DNA of 64,000 bases. Source: Amblyomma americanum (lineage: Eukaryota > Arthropoda > Arachnida > Ixodida > Ixodidae). Numbering within the stretch: position 1 is the first letter of the stretch; each line of letters begins with the position of its first letter. Positions 10,040 to 20,794 of this stretch are shown in pieces. The stretch lies in assembly GCF_052857255.1 (NCBI RefSeq), contig NC_135500.1:45758772-45822771 (forward strand), read 5' to 3'. The notes below the pieces were generated by a model. The model did no database searches. It saw only the letters and a list, made by a program, of their open reading frames with translations, and was not told the origin of the DNA. The position numbers and the translations under genes were made by a program.

Positions 10040-11215
10040 TCCTGATGCAGAGAAACTCAGCGGGAGGCTAAAGCATGTCCGCAAGCAGTTGTTCCACGCG
10101 ACCTCGAGGATCTTCTTGCTTGTTGGAGACAATCTTTGAAGCATCGGTAGGCAATAGCGCAAGGTTTCTTCAACGTAGGCTTTTTCAAGCAGAACCACTG
10201 AACGGCAGTTGCTACCCTATTCTGTTCCAGCCATGAGCATGAAAACTTGCGATGCTGCAGTGATCCTCTCACGAAGTTTTTTATCTGAAGTGACCACGAG
10301 AGATTGCTGTCGATCATAACACCTAGGAGTCGCTGACACTGTACACAAGGTAGCGACCATCCACCCAGGAGGAGCGGATATCGAGTCATTTTTTTCTGGA
10401 AAAAGCGATGGCAACACTCTTATGGCAAGAGACAAAGAACTCGGAGGGCCTGGTATATCGAGATGTGCAGTAACGCTTCGTGAACATGTTGCTGGGTAAT
10501 ATAGCGAGACCGTGCCGTGTTCAAGATGCAGATATCATACGCATAAATCGTTAAGCATACTCCTCGGAGGTGGTTTCTTGTTATGTCTATTAGAGTAATA
10601 TAGAACAGGAGAGGGCTGCGCACCTCTTGTAGACGCCCCTCTACACCGTGCGAGAGTGTTAGACCGTTAGTGCTCATAAATATTTGTCGTTCTTTTAAGT
10701 AGTGTCCAAGCCATTTACACAGCTTTCCTCCGAGGCCAAGACAAGCCAAGGCTGCGTGAATTGAATGGTAGAAAACACAGTCAAAAACGGCCTTGATGTT
10801 AAGGAAAATGGCTGCCGGGATGCACCCAGCATGAAGGTAGTCTTCAGTGATGAGACGCAGGCGATGACAGTATCAGTTGCTGACCTAGTCTGATGGAACC
10901 CGTTCATTTCTTGGCGATACTAATTTCGGCTTTCGAGGAGCCAAATGATGACTTTGCAGGTCATTCACTCCATACGCTTACCTATGCAGCTAAGTAGGGC
11001 GATAGGCCTTATGGATGCGTCACTTGTTGGCTGCTTACAAGGTTTCAAAACAGGCACAGTTTTTGCCAGCTTCCATTCCCTGAGGGCTTCACCAGTCATC
11101 CAGGAAGAATTGTGATATGCCAGGAGTCGAAGACCGGAGGTTTTCGCCTTAAAACTGACATTATTGGTATAAAACAACCTGCCATACGCGTCCACCCCAC
11201 TCTGATTCTTCTATA
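10040..11215 (-). pseudogene. LINE reverse transcriptase fragment (RNase H-type LINE), decayed
   Basis: Read on the minus strand from high to low coordinates, motifs appear in RT order: WKLAKTVPVLKPCKQPTSD with IRPIALLSCIGKRME (11195-10965), NGFHQTRSATDTVIA (10907-10860), CKWLGHYLKERQIF, then the active-site box as YAYD (10534-10545) in place of YADD, and RLLGVMIDSNLSWS (about 10330-10280). The frames are broken between blocks. The loss of the first catalytic aspartate alone would inactivate the enzyme. The 5' part is cut off at about 11215, where RTE-like sequence starts. Confidence 0.75.
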
Positions 11216-12060
11216 GTTGCTACCCTCTCATGAACCCGATCAGCGGTCACTACCTGACCGAAGCAGATGTATTCCTATTCCACTTCCAGCACCTTGCTAC
11301 CAATTGTGAACGGCTGTTTCCTTGCTATACTGTTGAACGTTACTTTGGTTTTCCTTATGTTAATTTATAAACCCACCGTTCTGCTCTGCCTGTTTGATCA
11401 CGCTTTGCAGTATCTTCTGTGTGACTTAGCATGGCAATGCCATCAGCGAATCGCAAATTACTTTGGTATTCTCCATTACCTCTTATCCCCAAATGTTACC
11501 AATCCAGGGCTCGGAACACCTCTTGTGAACAGGCGGTGAATAGCATTGGTGAGATCGTGCCTTCCTCCCTGACACCCTTTCTTACTGGAATTTTATGGTT
11601 CACTTTATGGAGGATTATCGTTCCAGCGCAGTCGTTTTAGATATGTTCTAGTATTTTCGAATAAGACTCTTCTAAACCCTGATTCCGCAGTGCCTACATG
11701 ACTGCTGAGGTTTCGACTGAGTCAAATGCTTTCTTATCACCTGATTGACAGTGCGAATATAGTGTATTATCGAGTATGCTTTAAGAAAGCCTGCTTGATA
11801 ATTTGGTCGATTGAAGTCTAAGATTGTCCTGAATCTATTTGCGACTGCCTTAGTAAATATCTTGTAGGCAACGGCCAGTAAGCTGATCGGTCTGTATTTT
11901 TCCAGTCCTTGACGTCTCGTTTCATTCGAATTAAGATAATTTTAGCGTTCTTCCAAGTTTCTGGCGCTCTCCAGGTCATAAGCCATTGCGTATGCCAGGT
12001 GGCTAGTTTTCCTAGCACAATCTCCCCTCGGTCCGTGCCATGTTGTTAAGCGCTTTATTC
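11216..12060 (-). pseudogene. RTE-type LINE reverse transcriptase fragment
   Basis: Minus-strand reading gives TWRAPETWKNAKIILI (about 11975-11930) and then, in shifted frames, KKYRPISLLAVAYKIF and QAGFLKAYS, and DKKAFDSVETSAV with ALRNQGLEESYSKILE (about 11760-11640). This is the characteristic order of RTE/BovB-like reverse transcriptases. A second, longer copy lies at 23580-25210, also on the minus strand. No frame stays open and both ends are missing. Confidence 0.75.
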
Positions 12061-12340
12061 TTAATTCTATCTGTGTCCGCTTGGTGTGCATTTCATGTAG
12101 CTGCACACGTGGCAAAAAAAATGAAATAGAAACATTCTTCGATCTAAGCTCACCGGCTTAGGACATTGAACAGGGAAAGCTGATTGGCAATAGCAGCCAA
12201 GAGGCCTGCAGTAGCATGTCCATTGAGACGTTTCTTAGGGGCCGGCCGGTTGGGCGTCTCAGATTCCGGTTTTGGCGTCTATAACCTCGCGTGCATATTC
12301 GGCCTTATTCTCTTGTGGTCTTCAGTTCGATCGCATTAAC
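12061..12340. other. Intergenic, nothing recognised
   Basis: Short AT-rich spacer between the RTE fragment and the SINE. No ORF or repeat structure noticed. Confidence 0.4.
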
Positions 12341-12565
12341 CTGTCGCGGTGGCTCAGTGGGTAAGGTGTTCGGCTACTAAGCCAGGCCACCTGGGTTCGA
12401 ACCCGACCGCTGTGGCCGCCTTTCAATGGATTCAAATCGCGAAAGGCGCCCCGTGCTGTGCGATGTCAGTGCACGTTAAAGATCCCCAGGTGGTCGAATT
12501 TATTACGCAGCCTTCCACTACGGCACCTCTTTCTGTCTTTCTTCTTTGACTCGCACCTTCCTCTC
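12341..12565 (+). mobile_element. tRNA-derived SINE (Ruka-like)
   Basis: A pol III A box, TGGCTCAGTGG (12350-12360), and a perfect B box, GGTTCGAACCC (12394-12404), are spaced as in a tRNA, but the flanks do not form an acceptor stem. They are followed by a non-tRNA body with the block gtcagtgcacgttaaagatc and ccccaggtggtcgaa. The same body occurs at 36100-36145 in another SINE copy. tRNA-derived SINEs of this kind (Ruka) have been described in ixodid ticks; I assign the name from memory of that family's general form. Both internal promoter boxes look intact. Confidence 0.8.
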
Positions 12566-12709
12566 TGCCCTCACGGCCCGCTTACACGAAGCAAATAGTA
12601 TAGTTTCCAGTGTGGTCTAAACGCTTCGTTGGGTTTGAGGAAAACAAAAGGGAACAACTGGCTCACTGAGTCAGTGGGCGCATCAGTCGCGGTGAGGTTG
12701 CGATGCTAT
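12566..12709. other. Flank between SINE and element A, with target site
   Basis: About 140 bases including a ttgaggaaaacaaaag segment that resembles 19995-20020 beyond the LTR element. It ends with CTAT (12706-12709), the 4-bp target-site duplication of element A. Confidence 0.5.
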
Positions 12710-13576
12710 TGTGATGACCGCCCATAATGCGCAGGTCCACACGGGACGGAGAGGCAAAGAGACACCGTATGGCTCAGTTTAAACAAACAGATATATTCAA
12801 TAATTACACATGATTAAGATTTATACATCAGAGGCTGGGGCGTCCGAGCTTACGTGCCGACGACTTCATGGGGACGATGGAGGGGCTCCGGAGTTGATCT
12901 CGAACGGTTGCTGGCAGAAGCTGCACTTCGTCGGGCTTCGGCGCTGAAGGCCCTCTTGGCGAACGATGTCGTCCTGAGCGTGCTTCTTCCGTACTGCTTG
13001 TCGATTTTTATATCCCCTTCTCCCCACACTCCCTAGGGTGAGGACGCCCACGCCGGAGGGGAAGGAGGGGGGCTAGGGCTTTCACTTGGGCGCACAAACA
13101 CACCACCGCACTTATGGTCTCGCCCCCCTCACGCGTTGAGTCCGAGGGAAAGAAGGTTGTCTTCGAGGTAGCGCATAGCGTCGGCTGTGGTAAGGCGCGC
13201 TCTGGCCCGCTGACAGTTCCCGCGGGTCACCGGCCTCCGTTCTCCATCAAATGACACTCGCCCCTCAAGGCCGGAACGCGAAGTCACTAAAAGGCCGGGA
13301 AAATGGTCCCTTGTCCTGGGATGTGCTCGGGAGGGGCCATTCCCGCCGAAACGAGGCCGCCCCTGGAACCGCCATGGCAATTGGGGAGGATAAAGCCCGT
13401 TTCCCCGCGGCGGCGGCGGTGGGTCCTGTTGGGTCCGGTTGGGCTTAAACCCTTCGTTCTGGTCGTCACTCTCAAAGAGCATGGCTGGGTAATTGATGAT
13501 GCCGCTGTCATCTGGGTCTCCGTTTACGCCGCGCCGTCGAACGCGGAACCTCGTAGCACACACAAGGAACGTCACA
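12710..13576 (-). repeat. 3' LTR of element A
   Basis: 867 bases, TG...CA ends on either strand reading. On the minus strand a TATAAAAA box lies at 13005-13012. By hand alignment it differs from the 5' LTR at about 16 substitutions and one single-base indel. Short frames inside it on both strands are LTR sequence, not genes. Confidence 0.95.
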
Positions 13577-14069
13577 CTCGCTCACCCTCCAGAAGAATGT
13601 TCTCCGAACATTTGAGTCCATGCAGCTCCCCTTGTCTTTCGGAATCGCCTCGCACAGTGCGTCCGACAAAACACTTTTCGCTGCACTCAACACCACTGCA
13701 CAACACCATATGCCTCCGCTGTCATAACTGGCGTCTCCTGGGGCAGCACTGATCTTCTTTTACAGATAAACATGAAACTCAGCACCCAAGCCTCTCCTTT
13801 CTAGTCCAAACTGGACGAAATAAATTTACCACAGTTACAAAGGAGCTCCCACTTCTAGCACGATCACGGCACAGACAAAAATATAGATAACGAAAGGAAG
13901 TAGGGCAGGTTCTGCATGCGCTCCGCATGCTCTCCTGTGAAGGTGTTACTTAATGACAGAAAGGTTTAACTACCAACTCCGATAACTTAACACATAAGCA
14001 CATAGCAATGTTATGAGCGTCGGCATTACACAATTCTAACCAGTTCACAACTCCGCTCTGTTTACGCCA
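13577..14069 (-). other. 3' untranslated region of element A
   Basis: About 490 bases between the integrase stop and the 3' LTR. On the minus strand the bases next to the LTR are purine-rich (ggagggtgagcgag), a plausible polypurine tract. I see no envelope-like ORF. Confidence 0.7.
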
Positions 14070-15712
14070 TTAGTCCGACTTAGCTTTCCGATTTCGCAGC
14101 GGATATCGGCCTTCATGAGTCATACTAAGTAAGTCTGTGACCCTTTGTCTGCTTTGGGACTCGCGAGGGCTCGTGGCAGGAGCCTCTCCTGGCGTTATCT
14201 GCGCGGCAACCTCGCGCGCTTCTTCTTCTAGCAATGCATGAAGTAAATCCGGTGGCATTCCGGCCGTCACCTCTGGCGCCTGCCGAACAAATGCAGGAGA
14301 GGGCGTTTCTTGCGAACTATCTGCGCGCTCCGCTTCACTTCTGTCCCCATCAAAATCCGCGCTTTCCCTTTCCTCATTTCGTGAATACTGAACCGGTGCC
14401 GACTTGAGGCGATTTGCGTGTATCCTTATCAAGCGCCGGTTCACGTCTCGGACTCTGAAGTTTACCGGAGAAAGCTTCTCGACAACCTCGCACGGTCCTC
14501 TCCACTTCGTCTGGAACTTACGAGCTAGCCCAATCTGCCTTTGGCAGTTTTCAATGTACACGCTGTCCCCTACATCAAACGGCGCGTCTCTAGCACTGCG
14601 ATCGTGCACCTCCTTCCTGCGCTTCGCCGCTTTCTTTAAGGCCTCCTTTGCGATGTCCCTCGCCACTTGCAAGCGCGATTCTAGCTCAACCTTATAGTCG
14701 TCCAGTGAAGCGTATGGGACACGACGGGGGCCCTCTGGCACTTCACTAGGCTGGTCCGGGTCTCGGCCGTAGAGAAGAAAGAATGGCGATTCGCCCGTGC
14801 TCTCGTGTGCTGCGGAATTGTAGGCAAACATTGCATACGGGAGCCACAAGTCCCAGTCCCGCTGGTCGCGCGAAACAAAATGCGACAGGAACCCGGCCAC
14901 GGTTTGGTTCAGTCGCTCCACCGCGCCGTTGCAAGCCGGATGGTACGGTGTTGTCTGCTTCTTAGCGATCTTAAGCAGCTCGCAAACTCTCATTATTAGC
15001 TGCGACACGAAGTTCGTTCCCCGATCTGTCAAGAGTTGCCTCGGGGGTCCATGTCGGAGCACGATCTGTTCGACAAATGCTCTTGCAACCGTGTCTGCCT
15101 TCTGATCTGGGAGTGCTACCGCTTCCGCGTATTTTGAAAGGTGATCGACAAATACTAAAATGTACTTGTTTCCGGAAGTGGTCGTGGGCAATGGGCCCAT
15201 TATGTCCATACCTGTCCGCTCGAAGGGAGCCGAAACCTCAGGGAACGGCTGAATTAGAGCTGGTCTTCGTCCCTTGGGTGTTTTTCTTTCGAGACAGGAA
15301 TGACACTTCGCACAGTAGTCTCTAACATCCTGTCGCATGCCACTCCAAAAGTACAAACGCTCCACACGCCTGCGTGTCTTCGCTACGCCAAAATGACCGG
15401 CGCATGGCGCATCGTGAAACGCGCGAAGAACCCTTTCTGTCCACGACCGAGGTATGACGACTCTCTCCCAAGCGGTTTTCTCTGGTCTCCCTTTCCTGGT
15501 TGGCCTCGTGCGCCGACACAGGGTGCCGTCTTTGCCAATGAAATAACCTAGCTGTTCGGGGTGAGACGGTGCGCCCTCTAAGCTTTCGATTATCCGCTTC
15601 AGGTCAGGATCTTTGCACTGCTCTGTGCGTAATTCGGTGGGGTCGACTACGGTGACAAACTCATCTATAGCTGCCACGGCAGCTGTGCGGCTGAGTGCAT
15701 CAGCATTCAGAT
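14070..15712 (-). pseudogene. Element A integrase and C-terminal tail
   Basis: This open frame encodes about 545 residues after the frameshift. Visible in order: end of RNase H linker (LNADALSR), the zinc-binding HHCC region (FHDAPCAGHFG ... YCAKCHSC), the catalytic core with D in GMDIMGPLP, D in TDRGTNF and E in AVERLNQ, then a GPY/F-like module (KWRGPCEVVEKLSPVNFRV). A Ser/Glu-rich tail ends in RYPLRNRKAKSD. The enzyme would insert the element's cDNA. All catalytic residues are present. The frame is intact but is cut off from the upstream pol frame by an indel near 15712. Confidence 0.9.
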
Positions 15713-16773
15713 GTCTTTCCTGACTTGTGCTCAACTTCAAAGCAGTATTCCTGCAGGTGTAGATTCCATCTAGCGAGTCGCGAGCTAGGGTCCCTAACAC
15801 TCATCACCCATTTCAGAGGATGGCAGTCTGTGACTAGCTTGAATTTGCGGCCGTAAAGGTAGCATCTGAAGTGCTTTACTGCCCAGACAACGGCGAGGCA
15901 CTCCCTTTCCTTAGCTCCGTACTTTTGCTCTGTGGGGCTCAGCTGTCGGCTAGCAAAAGCAACGGGATGTTCTTTGCCCTCGATAACCTGAGATAGCACG
16001 GCACCAACTGCGAACTTTGACGCATCTGTGGCCATAACGAAGGGCAAATTAAAATCCGGGTGGCGCAACAGCGGTGCACTCATTAGCTTCCTTTTCAGAG
16101 CCCCAAAAGCATCCTCCGCGTTTTCGTCCCAGCGAAAGGCGACATTTTTGGCTGTTAAGGCGGTGAGCGGCTTAGCGAGCTTGGCGAACTCCTCTATGTG
16201 CCTTCGGTAGTAACCGATCAGGCCGAGAAACTGCCGGACCTGGCGGACGCTAGTCGGGGATGGAAAATCCGAGACGCACCATAGTTTCTCAGGGTCCGGT
16301 CGCACGCCGTCAGCTGAAACAACGTGCCCGAGGTATTTCACCTCGTTTTTGAGGAATTGGCACTTAGAGGCCTTAAGCTTGAGACCCGCTCCTCTTAGTC
16401 GCACCAAAACCTGCTCAATATCGCGCAAATGGTTCTCAAAACTGTCACTGTATATGATTATGTCATCCATATACACGAAGCACAGCCTCCCCAGAAGACC
16501 TGCCAGGATAACATCAGCGGTTCTCTGCCAGACAGCATGGCTGTTGGCCAGGCCCATCGGCATTATTTTCCATTCATAGTGCCCTGAGGGCGTGTTGAAT
16601 GCCGTTTTCTCGGCATCTGCCGGATCCATTGCTATCTGCCAGAATCCCGCCGCCATGTCCACTACCGTGAAGTACCTGGCAGAGCCCAGCTGAGAAAGCG
16701 TCTCCTGTATATTGGGGATGGGGTATGGATCGATGCGAGTTACGGCATTTTGTTTGCGGTAGTCCAGTACCAA
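15703..16773 (-). pseudogene. Element A reverse transcriptase and RNase H
   Basis: The frame continues the protease/RT frame after the TGA at 16774-16776. RT motifs include IDPYPIPNIQETL, FTVVDMAAGFWQI, NTPSGHYEWKIMPMGLANS, and the active site FVYMDD (YMDD at 16462-16473), followed by the thumb region VRQFLGLIGYYRRHI. RNase H follows with ATDASKFAVGAVLSQ, the ERECLA glutamate and the TDCHPL aspartate. After HKSGK the reading frame is lost relative to element B (two bases missing or one extra at about 15712) and hits a stop, while the homologous LNADALSR continues in the next frame. Confidence 0.92.
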
Positions 16774-17957
16774 TCAATACGAGCCATTTGGCTTTTCCAC
16801 CAATAGTGCTGGTGCTCCCCAGGGTGACTTTGAGTGTTCGACAATGCCGCGATCAATCAGGTCCTGCACCTGCCGCTCCATCTCCTCACGTTGGGAGTAA
16901 GGAATCCTGTACGCACGCTGGTAAACGGGCGATGAAGTGCCGGTTTCTATCCTGTGCTTTATAACGCCACAGCAGCCCAAATCCAGGTTGGACGCGGCGA
17001 ATACCTCCGAGTAGTCGTTCAGCAAACCAGCCAGAGCCTCCCTCTCCCTGTATTTTACGTGAGAAAGATCGAACGACACCTTTGGAGCAGCCGAAGGACT
17101 AGCATGCTCTACAGTTGCGAGTACCGTATTGGTGGGCTCATGTTTCTCTATCGCAGAGGTGAAGAAAGCCAATGTTTTGTCCTTGGGAAGGCTCAGTGGC
17201 TGCTGGCTACAGTTAACCACCCGTAGGGGCACTCTGTGGGCGTCATTAACTGTCACGAGGCACGCGGCTGCCTTCAGGCCATTGCTGAGAGAGTCGACCG
17301 GCTCACGCACTCCCACGGCGCCGCTCTCTACATCTGAAGGCACAAACGCGTACAAAATGTGCTCCGACCAAGGAAGGACGACCGCCTCATCGACCAGCCT
17401 GACGGCAACCCGCGAATATACCTTCTCCAATGATCCCACTGTTTGACGGGTGTGAATATCCGTAATGCGAATCTCAGCCCCTCTCCTGTTCAAAAACGGA
17501 ACTTTTGATCCGCCCGCATTAACCTCTTCCTCAGATAATGAGACTACTACCTTCCCTTTTCTCAAAAAATCCTGCCCTAATATACCTGACACTCCGTTTG
17601 GCAGAGACACCGTGTCCGGGCATACGTAGCAGGGGTGCTCCAATGCAATTCCGCCGAGAGAGAAGTGTAACCGGTAGAGTCCACTTATGCCAAGAGGATC
17701 CCCCGTTATGCCTACAAATTTGGTTGCCACACCACCAGACTCTTCCAACACCTCGCGGTCCCCCTTCCTTCGAAGCGTGTTAAAACTGCTCTCCTTAAGC
17801 AATGTCACCTTTGACCCCGTATCTATCAACAATTCCATGCAACAACCATTTAACTTGGAACGCACAACAGGGCATGCCTCGTCGGCCACACAAACTACCA
17901 CCACCTCATGATCCACTGCTCCCTCCCCACGCTCCTCAGGCTGGGGAAGACTAACTA
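16774..17957 (-). pseudogene. Element A protease and N-terminal RT (pol, -1 frame)
   Basis: The pol frame begins through the slippery site at 17958-17964, in -1 relative to gag, and runs to TGA at 16774-16776. The aspartic protease shows LLIDTGSKVTLL, and a GILGQDFL flap-distal motif about 90 residues later. A linker of about 150 residues is followed by RT entry motifs VYQRAYRIPYSQREEME and SKSPWGAPALLVEKPNGS. The stop sits where element B has CGA-type Arg in SIRLVIDYR, consistent with CpG decay (CGA to TGA). It would otherwise be a continuous Pol. Confidence 0.9.
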
Positions 17958-17964
17958 GTTTTTT
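17922..17964 (-). promoter_or_regulatory. Candidate programmed -1 frameshift signal, element A
   Basis: On the minus strand the gag frame ends ACA AAA AAC TAG. This places the canonical heptamer A AAA AAC at 17958-17964, directly before the gag stop (17955-17957). Slipping back one base gives AAA AAA CTA, which is exactly the open pol frame. After an 8-base spacer a 7-bp stem can form (CUUCCCC at 17949-17943 with GGGGAGG at 17928-17922, one G-U pair) around a 14-base loop. Element B has the same arrangement. This fits production of Gag-Pol at a low ratio to Gag. Confidence 0.75.
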
Positions 17965-18233
17965 GTCTCGGTATCTGGAGCCCCGCTGTAGGCTTGCTTA
18001 GGGCGTGTCTCGCCTGCTTCTCTTTGTGGCTCCCCACGGCGCACGTTTTGGCAGAACCTGGCGATGTGTCCGCGACCCAGGCAAGCGAAGCATACGATTT
18101 CATCAAAATCTCGCTTACCGCGCCTGTAGCTTTGTGGCGGTCTCCGGTTTCCAGCGAATGGGCGCTGTTGAGCGCGCGCTTCAACCTGGCGTTCCACCTG
18201 CTGAGATAGCAGCTGTTCTAAGCGATCTAACCG
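17955..18233 (-). pseudogene. Element A nucleocapsid (CCHC zinc knuckle) part of gag
   Basis: Same frame as the capsid part but after the amber codon. The segment RLDRLEQLLSQQVE is a probable coiled coil, then a basic region, then the retroviral-type knuckle CFACLGRGHIARFC (C-X2-C-X4-H-X4-C). The frame ends at TAG 17955-17957, directly at the frameshift heptamer. It would bind genomic RNA during particle assembly. Confidence 0.88.
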
Positions 18234-18893
18234 CTATGTCAAGAGAGCAACCTCAGGGTTGAGCACCGCTCTCTCTATGACGCGTACTCTCGCTGCGGCT
18301 GTCGTTAACGCCTCATTTCGTTCCTCATCCAATGCGGCCTCCACGGCTTGGTCGAAATTGCTCGGCTTGCGCGAGAGCACGAACCGGCGCACGGGGTCTT
18401 GCAGACCAGCCACGAACAAAGCGGTCATTTCCTCTTTAAGTATATCCTCCGCGTATTTCTTCTTTAGCTGGTCTCCTTCCTCCTCCCTGCTTAACGTATC
18501 GCGCGCTAAGCGCTGAAGCCGCGACGCAAACGTTCGCACGTCCTCCCCTACCATCTGTCCGGCGTCACGGAACCTCCGTACCCGCACGTGACGTGGTTCA
18601 GTGTCGAAATGCTCAAACGCGAGCTTCTTAAATTCCGCAAATGATTTTGTGTATTTTACTTTTTCGTCTCTCCATGCAAAATCATGAGCAGCTCCTGCCA
18701 TCTTACACCTCGCCATTCCCAGCATTTGAGCATCGGACCATCCCCCCATTTTCCCAATCTCTTCTAGCATGGAAAAGAAATCGCAGATTGGAACCCCTGT
18801 CTTATCTCCCGTAAACGTCGGAATGACGCTTCCTAATGCCAGCATGCTTGCTCCGAGCGACGGCTGTGGAGTGGGAGCTCCCTCAGATACAGA
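18234..18893 (-). pseudogene. Element A capsid part of gag, ending at an in-frame amber codon
   Basis: About 200 residues from 18845, with homologous sequence upstream in frame to about 18893 (PQPSLGASMLALG). The initiator ATG seems lost near a run of A's. Motifs shared with element B gag include KMGGWSDAQMLGMARCKMAG, AHDFAWRDE and FASRLQRLARDTL. The TAG at 18234-18236 falls where element B has Asp in LTDRLDRLE, so gag is split between capsid and nucleocapsid. It is probably a simple nonsense mutation. Confidence 0.88.
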
Positions 18894-19034
18894 CTTTTTT
18901 TTTTCTCAAGCCCTCCAGTGCCTCAAGCCTCTCAAATGGGGGTAAAAGTCCCACAATCAGTCCCGTGATTCCCTTTTGATTACAATTTTGAAGTCATGAA
19001 TGTCACAGCATTCAGAGGACATTTGCTTTTGAGA

Positions 19035-19051
19035 CCCCACTTCTGACACCA
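19035..19051 (-). promoter_or_regulatory. Primer binding site of element A (tRNA-Leu-type)
   Basis: On the minus strand the bases TGGTGTCAGAAGTGGGG begin one base after the 5' LTR end. Their complement has the form of the 3' end of a tRNA-Leu including CCA. Element B has the identical 17 bases at 50616-50632. Confidence 0.8.
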
Positions 19052-19052
19052 G

Positions 19053-19920
19053 TGTGATGACCGCCCATAATGCGCAGGTCCACACGGGACGGAGAGGCAA
19101 AGAGGCACCGTATGGCTCAGTTTAAACAAACAGATATATTCAATAATTACACATGAATAAGATTTATACATCAGAGGCTGGGGCGTCCGAGCTTACGTGC
19201 CGACGACTTCATGGGGACGATGGAGGGGCTCCGGAGTTGATCTCGAACGGTTGCTGGCAGAAGCTGCACTTCGTCGGGCTTCGGCGCTGAAGGCCCCCTT
19301 GGCGAACGATGTCGTCCTGAGCGTGCTTCTTCCGTACTGCTTGTCGATTTTTATATCCTCTTCTCCCCACACTCCCTAGGGTGAGGACGCCCACGCCGGA
19401 GGGGAAGGAGGGGGGCTAGGGCTTTCACTTGGGCGCACAAACACACCACCGCACTTATGGTCTCGCCCCCCTCACGTGTTGAGTCCGAGGGAAAGAAGGT
19501 TGTCTTCGAGGTAGCGCATAGCGTCGGCTGTGGTAAGGCGCGCTCTGGCCCGCTGACAGTTCCCGCGGGTCACCGGCCTCCGTTCTCCATCAAATGACAC
19601 TCGCCCCTCAAGGCCGGAACGCGAGGTCACTAAAAGGCCGGGAAAGTGGTCCCTTGTCCTGGGATGTGCTCGGGAGGGGCCAGGCCCGCCGAAACGAGGC
19701 CGCCCCTGGAACCGCCACGGCAATTGGGGAGGATAAAGCCCGTTTCCCCGCGGCGGCGGCGGCGGGTCCGGTTGGGACCGGTTGGGCTTAAACCCCTTCG
19801 TTCTGGTCGTCACTCTCAAAGAGCATGGCTGGGTAATTGATGATGCCGCTGTCATCTGGGTCTCCGTCTACGCTGCGCCGTCGAACGCGGAACCTCGTAG
19901 CGCACACAAGGAACGTCACA
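19053..19920 (-). repeat. 5' LTR of element A
   Basis: 868 bases, about 98% identical to the 3' LTR at 12710-13576. On the minus strand the TATAAAAA box of the copy is at about 19348-19355. The following CTAT (19921-19924) is the target-site duplication. Confidence 0.95.
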
Positions 19921-19924
19921 CTAT

Positions 19925-20794
19925 CCACCAACAAACTGAGGCAGGTATGCGCCTTTTCTTTTCTCATATCTAACTGAGGGTTTAAACTCCGTTGGTTTTG
20001 AGGAAAGAAAAACCACATAACTGTCTCCGTGGGTTACTGAACGTCTCAATCAAGCTTTGGGGTACGTGGGGGGGGGGGGGTCTATTTAACGTGTTACACG
20101 GCGGCCTTTGTACCCTCTAAATGGCTTGTACGCGTACAAAGTTATTACAGCTTTCGCTGTAAAAAATTGCTAAGCGTTTGTTCTCTGCTGCGCAACGTGC
20201 TAAGCACAGTGGAAACTGCCGCTGTGCCCCTGCCCGTCCTTTGATGATGCGTTAGACGTGCAGGCGAACTCGGCTAATATAACGATTGCAACGGGAGCAG
20301 AGCTACATATTTGGCACTGGTCATGTGGACGACGGTGGCCGCTTGTTGAAACGTGACCGCGAATCCATGACCGTCACTCTAACGTCAACCCCGCTCACAC
20401 GACAGGGCGTTGAGAGCCCACGCTGTGAACCCCGAACCCACCGGGAAGGAATCTGGGAAACAGCTTTTGCTGTGAAAAAAAAAAGGTTCTTAACTGTTCT
20501 TAGTTGGAGATGGGATGACAAAATAGCTACGGCAGCTGATATAGCATTATTTCTGAGGAATTTCGGAAACTCACCCAAGAGTCAGTGCGCAGTGATGGGA
20601 GTCCGTAGCGGCGGTGGAGCGAAAACTGCTGTAGCAATAACCTATGCAAATATGCATGTAATACAAGTGTTATTAAAAAGATAATTTTACTTACTGGTGC
20701 ACGTATAAATGTGCACACGCGAGATTTATATATACGTAAATTACTTGTCGTCGTTGCCTGCAGATTGCAGGCGGAGAATACTCTGGCCGCGTAG
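19925..20794. other. Flank of element A; no supported gene
   Basis: Contains a ggttttgaggaaagaaa segment at about 19990-20010 resembling the other flank of element A, a G13 run (20068-20080), and an open frame at 20286-20684 (132 codons) with no recognisable domain. That frame overlaps open frames on the opposite strand, so I do not call it a gene. The end of this stretch contains a strong acceptor-like cctgcag at 20757-20763. Confidence 0.4.

Larger units (their letters stand above)
12710..19920 (-). mobile_element. Ty3/Gypsy LTR retrotransposon A, full length, mutated
   Basis: Two LTRs (12710-13576 and 19053-19920) flank gag and pol on the minus strand. Insertion left a perfect 4-bp duplication, CTAT at 12706-12709 and 19921-19924, so this is an original insertion and not a recombinant. 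LTR ends are TGTGA...TCACA. The order is PBS, capsid, zinc knuckle, -1 frameshift site, protease, RT, RNase H, integrase with a GPY/F-like C-terminus, and 3' UTR; no chromodomain and no env-like frame. I count three disabling changes: a gag amber codon (18234-18236), a TGA in RT (16774-16776) and a frameshift near 15712. LTRs differ at about 17 positions in 867 (about 2%). Confidence 0.95.

Noticed and set aside
12341..12420. tRNA gene
   Set aside because: A and B boxes are present but no acceptor stem or cloverleaf; the attached body is repeated at 36030, so it is a SINE.
13129..13752. Overlapping frames of up to 149 codons on both strands
   Set aside because: They lie within the element A LTR and 3' UTR and recur in the other LTR (19472-19973).
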